Below, piece by piece: positions 17,093 to 25,335 of a stretch of 64,000 nt of DNA. The translations under genes were made by a program, and so were the position numbers. Source of the DNA: Desulfotignum sp. GTDB lineage: Bacteria > Desulfobacterota > Desulfobacteria > Desulfobacterales > Desulfobacteraceae. The DNA is taken from positions 20,342 through 84,341 of the forward strand of contig JAGYOW010000011.1 of the NCBI GenBank assembly GCA_018399285.1, in the 5' to 3' direction. The notes beneath the pieces are model-generated. The model did no database searches. It was given only the letters and a program-made list of their open reading frames with translations, and was not told the DNA's origin. Position 1 is the stretch's first letter; each line of letters begins with the position of its first letter.

Positions 17093-17766
17093 CCCTGACG
17101 ATGGGGTGCCAGTTCTTTTAAAAGATCCGGGGCTACGTCATATCCCAGTTCACGGGCCTTGTCGCAATGGGAAACAGCCTTTTCATAATCTTCCAGCTCC
17201 AGATATCCCACCGCCAGATTGTTGTGGGCAATGGGAAATTCCGGTTGAATCTGAACGGCTTCCAGATTGGCCTGAATCCCTTCTTCATACAGCCCTTTCA
17301 TATAGTAAGCCGTCCCTAAAGAGGCATAGGCCTGAACAAAATATTTGTTATGAATGATGGCCTTTTTCAGATGTTTGATGGCTTTGTCGATTTTTTCTTC
17401 ATCTTCCTTGGCATCCTTGCCGTCCACCAGCTGGATCAGGACAAAAGCCATGTTGGCATATCCTTCGGCAAATCCGGCCCTGGCTTTGGTGGCCCGCTGG
17501 TTGAACCGGAAACAGCCTTCCAGATCTCCGCGCTGAAGGCAGATTCCCCCCAGCTGCACATAGGCTTCCGCTAACGTGGGACTGTTTTCAATGGCATCGT
17601 GAAACGATTTTTCCGCTTCCATATATTCCTGTTTTCCCAGCAACGCCACCCCCAGATTGTAATGGGTGGTGCCGCACTCGGCATTCTGGGTCAACTGATA
17701 TCTGAGTCTGGCAATATGCTCATCCGCATTCCGGGGCAGGTCTCCCCTTTTTTGCGTGTCGGACAT
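17089..17766 (-). CDS. Tetratricopeptide repeat (TPR) protein
   Basis: The 225-residue protein is built of about five TPR units (for example TTHYNLGVALLGKQEYMEAEKSF, AEAYVQLGGICLQRGDLEGCF, VQAYASLGTAYYMKGLYEEGI and PIAHNNLAVGYLELEDYEKAV). TPRs are helical scaffolds for protein-protein contact. It has no signal peptide, so it is probably cytoplasmic. A strong ribosome binding site (AAGGAG) precedes the ATG. It is translationally coupled to the following unknown gene, which is its most likely partner. Confidence 0.88.
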   Translation of the reverse strand: MSDTQKRGDLPRNADEHIARLRYQLTQNAECGTTHYNLGVALLGKQEYMEAEKSFHDAIENSPTLAEAYVQLGGICLQRGDLEGCFRFNQRATKARAGFAEGYANMAFVLIQLVDGKDAKEDEEKIDKAIKHLKKAIIHNKYFVQAYASLGTAYYMKGLYEEGIQANLEAVQIQPEFPIAHNNLAVGYLELEDYEKAVSHCDKARELGYDVAPDLLKELAPHRQG

Positions 17767-17970
17767 GGGTCACTCCTTGGTGTATGGTACAAAATTTATG
17801 TCTTGTTTTCCGTCTGAAATTTCATATAATAGATGATTTACCACAGGAGTCAAGGTATTTGGAACGCCCGGCAGGGGGAATATTTTTCTTGCATCCGCAT
17901 CCCGCCTGTGGTAGCACCTGTTTTTTTGTTTTACCATGACACCATCAGAATTTTTCAGGAGTCCATTGCT

Positions 17971-19008
17971 ATGGAAAACGGATGTTTTACTGCGCTGATC
18001 ACTCCGTTCACCGATACGGGTGAGCTGGATCAAAACGGCCTGGAACAACTTATCGAATTTCAGATTCAAAACCATATCACCGGCATACTGGTGACCGGCA
18101 CCACCGGAGAAAGCCCCACGCTCAAATGGCAGGAACACATCCATGTCATTGCCCTGGCTGCCAAACAGATCACCGGCCGTTGCCGGATCATTGCCGGCAC
18201 CGGCAGCAACAACACCCAGGAGGCCCTCACCGCAGCAGGCCATGCCGCCAAAGAAGGGGTGGATGCCATATTGATGGTGGATCCCTATTACAATGGTCCC
18301 TCATCCCTTGAAATCCGCAAAGAATATTATGAAGCCGTGGCCGGACAATACCCGGACATGACGATCATCCCCTACATCATCCCCGGCCGCACCGGTGCCC
18401 AGATGCTGCCCCAGGACCTGGCCCTGCTGGCACAGGCCTGCCCCAACATCACCTGTGTCAAAGAAGCCACGGGCAATCCGGACAACATGAAACTCACCCG
18501 CAAATGCTGTGGTCCGGATTTCCAGATTTTTTCCGGAGATGACGCGCTGGTATACGACATCATGACCGATCCTGAGATCCGGGCCTGCGGGTCCATCTCC
18601 GTGATGTCCAATATCGTGCCCGGATTCATGACGCAGATGGTATCTGCCATCAATCAAGGGGACCGGGATGAAGCCGAAAGGCTCCAGGCCGTTCTTAAAC
18701 CGCTTCTGGACCTGGTGGTGGTCACGACCACGGAAGAGACTTTGTTTGGGCCGGTCACATGCCGGGCCAGAAATCCGCTGCCCCTGAAAACCATGATGCA
18801 GCTGCTGGGCATGCCTTCCGGCCCCTGCCGTCCGCCTTTGGGGAAAATGACCCGCCAGGGGCTGGACAAAATCGTTGAAACCATGCAGCAGGTTCACGCC
18901 GATCATCCGGACATATTTGCACCCATTGCGGCATTCTTCAATATTGACGTCCATGAGCGGCTTTACAATCCCGACTATCAGAACGGACTATGGTATGCGT
19001 ATGAATAA
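17971..19008 (+). CDS. Dihydrodipicolinate synthase (DapA) family aldolase
   Basis: The 345-residue product carries the DapA/NAL class I aldolase signatures: GTTGESPTLKWQEH, the tyrosine region DPYYNGPS, and the Schiff-base lysine in CVKEATGNPDN. The strand before the lysine reads YIIPGRTG where classical DapA has YNVPGRTG. The protein is about 50 residues longer than DapA at the C-terminus (FAPIAAFFNIDVHERLYNPDY). It may be 4-hydroxy-tetrahydrodipicolinate synthase for lysine, or another pyruvate-dependent aldolase. Start at 17971 is chosen over an upstream in-frame codon at 17833 because TCAGGAG precedes it at a good distance. A small unknown gene overlaps its 3' end. Confidence 0.85.
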   Translation: MENGCFTALITPFTDTGELDQNGLEQLIEFQIQNHITGILVTGTTGESPTLKWQEHIHVIALAAKQITGRCRIIAGTGSNNTQEALTAAGHAAKEGVDAILMVDPYYNGPSSLEIRKEYYEAVAGQYPDMTIIPYIIPGRTGAQMLPQDLALLAQACPNITCVKEATGNPDNMKLTRKCCGPDFQIFSGDDALVYDIMTDPEIRACGSISVMSNIVPGFMTQMVSAINQGDRDEAERLQAVLKPLLDLVVVTTTEETLFGPVTCRARNPLPLKTMMQLLGMPSGPCRPPLGKMTRQGLDKIVETMQQVHADHPDIFAPIAAFFNIDVHERLYNPDYQNGLWYAYE

Positions 19009-19405
19009 TTTTGACCAAACCAAGACATCATTGCCGGAAACCGGCACCTGCATCAAAACCATTGAACTGAAAAACGGACACCCCCTGATCCTTACGGACC
19101 GGTCCCGGAAAATCAGTGATGATGCCTATATTGTGATCATGCAGGCCACCATGGAAATCAAAATCACACCGGACCTGTTTGCCAGTGAACCGCTTTCCGG
19201 TGTGACTGTGGATCAAATCCGGGATACGTTAGGAAAAACCGTCATCTATGAATACCGCCTGGAACGTAATTTCATTTTAAACCATGAAAAAGACGAGGTA
19301 CTGGCATCCCTGGTGGATACCTTCATGACAAACATGGAACAATACATCTCCCATCCCCGGTTCGCCCCGAAACTGGTGCTGAAGCAATACAACGACCGGA
19401 AATGA
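18995..19405 (+). CDS. Hypothetical protein overlapping the DapA-family gene
   Basis: The product (136 residues from 18995, or 134 from the second ATG at 19001) is not recognised. It is soluble and contains ILTDRSRKISDDAYIVIMQATMEIKI, then a charged C-terminal helix ending in HPRFAPKLVLKQYNDRK. It overlaps the end of the DapA-family gene by 14 bases, suggesting translational coupling and a shared role. Clean codon usage supports it being real. Confidence 0.65.
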   Translation: MRMNNFDQTKTSLPETGTCIKTIELKNGHPLILTDRSRKISDDAYIVIMQATMEIKITPDLFASEPLSGVTVDQIRDTLGKTVIYEYRLERNFILNHEKDEVLASLVDTFMTNMEQYISHPRFAPKLVLKQYNDRK

Positions 19406-19680
19406 TGCGGCAACCAGATTCAAGGGCAAATTGCAGACTCAATGGGGTTCTTTTCAATCAATTGCTATTTACCCATTTGGTAAATTCTAACATTTTGGGT
19501 AAATACCGTGAAATGGTCTGCTGGGGCACCCCGATTTTGCTCTTCCGCCAGTCTGCAAACTTTTGTCGGGCCTTTTCGTCACTCCTCAACGAAGCCTGAC
19601 ACATGTTTCTGGTTTCCTTTCAAGAAATGAACGATGATATATTCCATGGTATGGCCCTTGGAGAGTAAATCACAAATCCA
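19406..19680. other. Short region with an unrecognised open frame on the minus strand
   Basis: From about 19,600 to 19,463 the minus strand reads a frame containing ARQKFADWRKSKIGVPQQT and ending LEFTKWVNSN before a stop. It has no clear start and may be the end of a broken gene. I cannot name it. The region marks the left edge of a long patch with disrupted frames. Confidence 0.3.
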
Positions 19681-19681
19681 T

Positions 19682-21430
19682 TCAATCATCATACAGGTCT
19701 AAATCGGGATAATGTTTTTTGGCACATTCCTGGCATATACCATGACTGAACTGAGCATCTGAATGTTCATATATATACTGCTCAATCTGTTGCCAATAAC
19801 CTTTGTCGTTTCTGATTTTTTTGCAATGGGAACAGATGGGTAAAAGCCCGGTCAATTGTTTGATATCTGATAAAGCGTTTTTGCAACTTTGCGATAAGCG
19901 CTTTCGCTGACTCAATTTCTTTCCGCTCATCAATTTCCTGTATCAGTTTTTCATTGGTGGATTTTAAAATACCGGTTCTTTTCTTCCACAATTTTTTCCA
20001 GAATTATCGTGTTCTCGGATGCTGTCCTCTGCTTTTTTCTGAATGAATTCATAATGTAAGTTTTGTCTCATTGATTGATGGCATCGGTCAGTGCATCCAG
20101 TTCATCTGGCGGTTCACTTGATTTTTCAAGAATCAGAGGGGTTCCCAGCGATTCCATGGACAAGGCAGAGGTGTAACTGGTAATGACCAGAAGCCGCTGA
20201 ATCATTGGAGTGATACATCAGCTATAGCACAGCTCCGCAGATGATTAAAATGCTGAGTGCCCGTGTGGCGGCGACAATAAAGACAGTCCGAAAAAATTTG
20301 TTTTTTACAAAGCCATGGTTTTTCTGTACGCAGTTCGCCCAGTTGAGGTTTTTCCATCATACAGATGTGTAATGGGAGAGATCCAGTCCATTTCTTGATC
20401 GGGGATTTTTTGACCGGTTTCAGAAAAGAGTCCCATTGACATAAAATGCCTGCATATTCAATTTCATGAAAGTCGCCGATACCCATCAGCGGGCATCTAT
20501 CATTTCCTGTGTCATTGATCCACAGAGGCAGGACGGATGAAATCGATATAATTGGATTCAATTATATGGAATTGTCGCTGAAGGCTCTCTTTTCAAGATA
20601 GTAGGCAATATATCCGATGATGATTGACAGCAGTAGCATTGTCAACCCGGCAAAAACAGCAGGGTGTTTCTTATCAATTTGCCGTGCAATGTTATAAGCT
20701 GGCCCTTGAAAGTGGGGTTCATTTTACATCCGGGAGATAAGGAGATATCATCTTATGGTAAGCTCTTGAGTAGGTGCCATCCCTTTTTTATTTCCCTGAT
20801 GGTTTCTGCCAGCAGTGATGCCAGGGATTCATGCCGCCTGTTCAGGGTACAGATAATTGGGCTTGAAGCCAGAGCCGGTTCCAGAAACGAGTGTTTTTCA
20901 GTTTTAATTGTGAACATATGATATCGCAGTTTGGTAATCAAACAACATCTGCACGGTCGTTTGCCAGCAGATTGAACAGAAGGTCGGCATTTTTGACTTT
21001 TGTGATGGATTTGGCAGATGTACGAGAGGTCAAAAATTTTCCACCCGTGGATATACGCTTACATTCAATTCTGACAAGTCTTCCCAGCTATTGATGCTGA
21101 GATCTTGGTCCCGGTAGAAGGCACCGAACTCTCAAACTCGCCAAACGGTTTCAGGCACATGAACCAGATTGGGGAAACTGTCTGAAAGGCCGCTGATTCG
21201 AGGGCCATCCCCGTCATCGATTCCTTGGGTTTACGTGAATCAGGGACCTGACCACCGGGGGAGTGTTTTGCGTTATAGTGATCGAATTCCGGCACAAGCC
21301 TCTTCCACCAACCGAAAGAAAACTGTTCATAAGGAGAATGAAAGGTGCAGTTGATTCGAAGGTTCGGGTTTCGGCAACGGAAATAGTCGTCAGAACCATA
21401 GCAATTACACACACACCAGCCCCGAGAAAA
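19682..21430 (-). pseudogene. Broken sensor protein: SBP_bac_3-type periplasmic domain, HAMP and CHCKK C-terminal domain
   Basis: Conserved pieces occur in order but in changing frames. Around 21,400 there is a signal-like segment, and around 21,250-20,750 a periplasmic solute-binding-type domain (PVVRSLIHVN, IDDGDGPRISGLS, NADLLFNLLANDRADVV, SLASLLAETIREIKK). Around 20,100 a HAMP-like segment (LDALTDAINQMRQNL) is followed by a coiled coil (TNEKLIQEIDERKEIE). The end at 19,682 has GLLPICSHCKKIRNDKGYW and FSHGICQECAKKHYPDLD, a cysteine-rich tail found at the C-terminus of many deltaproteobacterial PAS or receiver proteins. It would be a membrane sensor of about 570 residues. Numerous indels break it, from sequence error or true decay. 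Confidence 0.65.
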
Positions 21431-22729
21431 TCAAATAAATTTTTTATTCATGATTCATTATTGTTATTTGTGCATCATGTTTAAAACAATGCAGATTTTT
21501 AAATTTTAGTAACCAGAGACTTAAACCATCTTGGCAACCATCATTTCTGAACAAATCGACCATATCAGGTTTTGAATACTAATGGTATCCGAAAATAAAA
21601 TGATCCTTGAAAATTTCAGCCATGGGATATTATGGTTGAGCATCATATCAATGGGGAGTTCAGCGGCACGGGATCACCGCGTTCGCTGGAACGATTCGTT
21701 ATAGTAACTATTTCATCATCAAAGCTCATTTTATGGGTAAAGGCATCGATACGTTCTGCAATATTGGCCTTAAGATTCTTCGAAAAAGAGTGAATAGTCA
21801 AAGGCGTGGTAAACCCCTTCCGGAAAATGGCCACCTTGACAGTAACCAAGGCGATATTCTCGGGTTGGACAATCAGGCCACCATCTATAATCTGACCGAA
21901 GTGAAATGCGGGTAGGTAGTGGCTTTGTCAGCGCTATCAAAGAAGACAGAACCAAGGTTCTTCTTAGCGGGACAACGGCGCTGTCCATGCTCCACGATAG
22001 GGGTTTGACCCCAAGGGCGCCCTTTTTAAGAGTCCGGCGCAGCTGATTGTCGCCCCAGCCATTGCATTTAAGAGATGACACACGCCAGTTTGATCGGAAC
22101 GTTCACACATGCGCTCTGAGGGTTAACAGCAAGATCCTCCGAGGTCAAGGACCACCCGGAAGTAAGGCCGCAATAAGCCGCTTTTTGGCGCAGGTTGAAC
22201 CCCAATGCTCGGTGAGAAGATCCGTCAAGATCATGGAGACCCTCGGCTATGGCCTGCACAAGAAAAAGGGGCGACCATCATTTTTCATATTTCAGGTAAT
22301 AGGAAGCGCACGCAAGACATCATTATGCACGATCTCTTGCAATGGTGCGGCGTCGGAATCACTCAATCCCAGGCCGGCCAAATTCATCTGGCGATACATT
22401 GGGGCAGTGCAGAACTGTTTATCACCTTTTATATATCTGACCGCTTTCATTTTTGAAATGGCACAAAAAAAACGGATTTGCATTTTCCAGTTGTCAAATA
22501 TCAACCATCTTGCAAACCTTTTTTCGGACCCAAGTAAACACCAGGGGGATGGTATATACCCGGGTGGTGTGATACACCAGGTTCTGTCCTGGGTGATCGG
22601 GTCCAGGATTGTGATAAACTATGATTCCCAGGGCAGCTGGGACCGGCATATGAGGGAAATTGTCACCTCCTTGTCGATGCTGTGGTGGTCCCGGGGCAGA
22701 AGGACTTTCAACCGGGTGTCCATGCGGTA
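21431..22729. other. Degenerate stretch without an intact recognisable gene
   Basis: No frame gives a convincing protein. On the minus strand between about 22,080 and 21,640 two overlapping frames (one with GYCQGGHFPEGVYHAFDYSL, the other with KANIAERIDAFTHKMSFDD) seem to be halves of one protein split by a frameshift; the family is unclear. Between about 22,740 and 22,290 a second minus-strand coding signal also changes frame (VLLPRDHHSIDKEVTISL, then FDNWKMQIRFFCAISKMK). I can only say that broken genes are probable here. Confidence 0.35.
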
Positions 22730-22871
22730 TTAACTGGGCTCCTGGGCCACAAAATCCAGCACGGTCAAACATTCTTTTTCAGGGGTATGGCGCAGCCACC
22801 GGTCCAGCTGCTGGAGGAAAACGGTGAGGCCAAATTCTGAATAGACCCGGAAATTGAACTGGCAAATAAAT

Positions 22872-23654
22872 TCAGCTTTTCTTTGCCTGAAAATTTTCCT
22901 GGCCTGCATAAAACAACGTGGCTTTGAGCCATTCAAAACCGAACTGCAGCAATTTCACATCATCTTCCCGGATGTCAGCCACCCGGTCTTCAGGGATGTC
23001 ATACCGCTTCAAAAATGATGAGTTAAATACAAAATCCCTGAATTTATCGATATTGTAACAGACCATGAAAAATATTTTTTTGCTTTCTTCAGACAGTTTC
23101 ATGCTGGCAGGCAGTGATTTTTTCCGGACCATGAGATCCATCCACCCTTCGTTCACCGCGTCCCGCAAATCAATGCCCTGGTCCTGGCGCCACTCGGCCA
23201 CAGTCCACTCCTTGTCCTCCTCAAATCCCAGACAATGGGCTTCTTTGACCGTAAAAAAGAACTCATCCTTGTCCCCCTGTTCCCCGGAATAACTTAAGGC
23301 ACCCACCCCGATGGGATAGTACCGGCAGGTGGTGGGACGGTCCTCATAAATCACGCACCCGTCCTTGTCTTCCACAAACGGACAGGAGTTGCGCTCGTCA
23401 TCCAGCAGTTTGAGGGTCACCACGGGCAGGTCCGCTTTTTCCAGAATCCGGGGTTCGGTAAACACGGCTAAAAACTCCTCGGAAGTCAAATCCAGTTTCC
23501 GGCGCATGGTCAGAATATCATAGGGGGTGAGCATGATATCAATGCCCCGGCAGCAGTCGGTAAAACATTTGACGTCTTTATGACACCGGAATTTAAACCG
23601 GGTGTTGAGGCTCATCTGCTGGGGAGGGATTTCTGAATTTCTCTGGTCGTTCAT
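22872..23654 (-). CDS. YkgJ family cysteine cluster protein
   Basis: The 260-residue product has the cysteine-rich pattern of the YkgJ/Fe-S cluster family: CHKDVKCFTDCC near residue 25, then SCPFVEDKDGCVIYEDRPTTCRYYP near residue 100. The cysteines probably bind zinc or an iron-sulfur cluster; the function of the family is not established. It has a ribosome binding site (AAAGGATG) before the ATG and seems to be monocistronic. The frame is intact even though broken sequence begins soon after its stop. About 45 further codons open in another frame downstream (to 22,730) but cannot be assigned. Confidence 0.85.
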   Translation of the reverse strand: MNDQRNSEIPPQQMSLNTRFKFRCHKDVKCFTDCCRGIDIMLTPYDILTMRRKLDLTSEEFLAVFTEPRILEKADLPVVTLKLLDDERNSCPFVEDKDGCVIYEDRPTTCRYYPIGVGALSYSGEQGDKDEFFFTVKEAHCLGFEEDKEWTVAEWRQDQGIDLRDAVNEGWMDLMVRKKSLPASMKLSEESKKIFFMVCYNIDKFRDFVFNSSFLKRYDIPEDRVADIREDDVKLLQFGFEWLKATLFYAGQENFQAKKS

Positions 23655-23794
23655 CTATTTCATCCTTTTGATTGAAGGGTCACAATATGGGCAAAGCACT
23701 GGATACTAAAAAAAAACCATAATAATGTCAAGCGGATACCATCAAAGGCCCGTTGGATCTGTCCCATGGATAAAAGAAAAAACCCAAAATAAAT

Positions 23795-23823
23795 TTGACA
23801 TGGCCCCAAAACCCAATTATGAC
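23795..23823 (+). promoter_or_regulatory. Candidate sigma-70 promoter of galU
   Basis: A perfect -35 box TTGACA (23795-23800) and a -10 box TATGAC (23818-23823) are 17 bases apart, about 57 bases upstream of the galU ATG. Assigned by consensus match only. Confidence 0.5.
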
Positions 23824-23879
23824 AAAACAGCAGACCGGCACACATTGATCACAATCAGCAGACACATGAAGGAGTCACC

Positions 23880-24752
23880 ATGAAAATAAAAAAAGCGGTT
23901 TTCCCGGTAGCGGGACTGGGTACCCGGTTCATACCGGCCACCAAGGCCATGGCCAAAGAAATGCTTCCCGTGGTGGACAAACCCTTGATCCAGTATGCCG
24001 TGGAAGAAGCTTTCCAGGCAGGCATCGAACAGATTATCTTTGTGACGGGCCGGGGGAAGAAAGCCCTGGAAGATCATTTTGACCGCTCGTTTGAAATCGA
24101 AATCGCTCTGGAACAAAAGAAAAAAATTGATCTGCTCAAGCAAATCCGGGAACTGGTGCCGCCTACGGGCACCATCATCTACACCCGTCAGCATGAGCCC
24201 CTGGGGCTGGGACATGCCATCTGGTGTGCCAGGGACATTGTGGGGGATGAACCCTTTGCCGTGCTGCTGGCCGATGATCTGATCCAGACGGACAAACCCG
24301 TGCTGTCGGAAATGATCAAGAAATTCGACCGGCTGAGGGCCTCCATGGCAGCAGTTATGGAAGTGCCCCGGGACCAGACGGACAAATACGGGATACTGGA
24401 TGCCACGGAGGTGGAAGAAGATATTTTTCGCGTCAATGACATGGTGGAAAAACCGGCACCGGATCAGGCCCCGTCCAATCTGGCCATTATCGGCCGGTAT
24501 ATTCTGATGCCCAAAATCTTTGAGCTGCTGGGGAAAAAAAACAAAGGGGCCGGAGACGAGATTCAGCTCACGGATGCCATGAAGGCCCTGCTCCAGGAAC
24601 AGCCCATTTTCGGATATAAATTTCATGGAAACCGGTTTGACTGCGGGGACAAGGTGGGGTTTCAGATGGCCAACCTGGCCTTTGCCCTGGAACGGCCCGA
24701 CATGAAAGACCGGCTGGTGGAATTCATCAAATCGATCCGGATCGGTTGCTGA
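23880..24752 (+). CDS. galU: UTP-glucose-1-phosphate uridylyltransferase
   Basis: The 290-residue protein matches GalU in length and motifs: AVFPVAGLGTRFIPATKAMAKEMLPVVDKPLIQY at the N-terminus (nucleotide-binding G-x-G-T-R and the K-E-M-L-P loop), QHEPLGLGHAIWCA, and FAVLLADDLI. It makes UDP-glucose from UTP and glucose-1-phosphate for cell-envelope polysaccharides and lipopolysaccharide. RBS AAGGAG lies 6 bases before the ATG. It converges with the transglycosylase gene with 10 bases between stops. Confidence 0.95.
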   Translation: MKIKKAVFPVAGLGTRFIPATKAMAKEMLPVVDKPLIQYAVEEAFQAGIEQIIFVTGRGKKALEDHFDRSFEIEIALEQKKKIDLLKQIRELVPPTGTIIYTRQHEPLGLGHAIWCARDIVGDEPFAVLLADDLIQTDKPVLSEMIKKFDRLRASMAAVMEVPRDQTDKYGILDATEVEEDIFRVNDMVEKPAPDQAPSNLAIIGRYILMPKIFELLGKKNKGAGDEIQLTDAMKALLQEQPIFGYKFHGNRFDCGDKVGFQMANLAFALERPDMKDRLVEFIKSIRIGC

Positions 24753-24762
24753 CAATCGTTGT

Positions 24763-25335
24763 TTATGCCTGATTATACCGGTTGTACAACGCCATCACTT
24801 TGCGCACATATTCCCGGGTCTCTTTGAACGGGGGGATCTGCCTGTATCTGTCCACGGCATCGGGTCCGGCATTGTAAGCGGCCAGGGCCAGGGGAATCTG
24901 CTGCTGATACCGCGCCAGCATCTGCTTTAAATACCGGGTGCCGGCCATGATATTCTGGGACGGATCAAAGGGATCGGTCACAGACAGAGACGAAAAATTT
25001 ACCGGCATGATCTGCATCAGTCCTTTGGCCCCTTTGGGGGATACGGCCCTTGGTTTGAATGCGGATTCCACCCGGATCACGGCTTTGATCAGGGAAAAAG
25101 ACACCCCGTGCTGGTCTGCGGCATGGCGGATCAGATCATCATAGCGGTCCGGATCTGTCAAACGGGGATCATTTTTTTTATGTTCCCGCATGTAAAGCAC
25201 ATATTCCGGTGAAGACGGGGTGTTGGTAAAATGCACCACCCCGTCCTTGTCCACATATCGATAGATATCGCTGTGTACGGGTCCGGGAAGCATCAGCCAC
25301 ACGGCGGCCCAGAAAAAAAACATCCCCCGGATCAT
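24763..25335 (-). CDS. Lytic transglycosylase with N-terminal DUF4124 domain
   Basis: The 190-residue exported protein begins with a signal peptide (about residues 1-22, ending PGPVHS). A short DUF4124 segment follows (DIYRYVDKDGVVHFTNTPSSP), then an SLT domain with the catalytic glutamate in IRVESAFKPRAVSPKGAKGLMQIMP and the conserved ALAAYNAGPDAVDRYRQIPPF. Such enzymes cleave peptidoglycan between MurNAc and GlcNAc. Its ATG overlaps the stop of the large EndoQ-UvrD gene by one base (TGATG), so the two are translationally coupled even though their functions seem unrelated. Confidence 0.92.
   Translation of the reverse strand: MIRGMFFFWAAVWLMLPGPVHSDIYRYVDKDGVVHFTNTPSSPEYVLYMREHKKNDPRLTDPDRYDDLIRHAADQHGVSFSLIKAVIRVESAFKPRAVSPKGAKGLMQIMPVNFSSLSVTDPFDPSQNIMAGTRYLKQMLARYQQQIPLALAAYNAGPDAVDRYRQIPPFKETREYVRKVMALYNRYNQA

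Noticed and set aside
19400..22750. A mobile element or insertion sequence causing the disrupted region
   Set aside because: I found no transposase motif, terminal inverted repeats or target duplications; the content is fragments of ordinary genes.
23817..24755. A 312-codon minus-strand frame opposite galU
   Set aside because: galU is unambiguous on the plus strand; the opposite frame has no start signal or family match.
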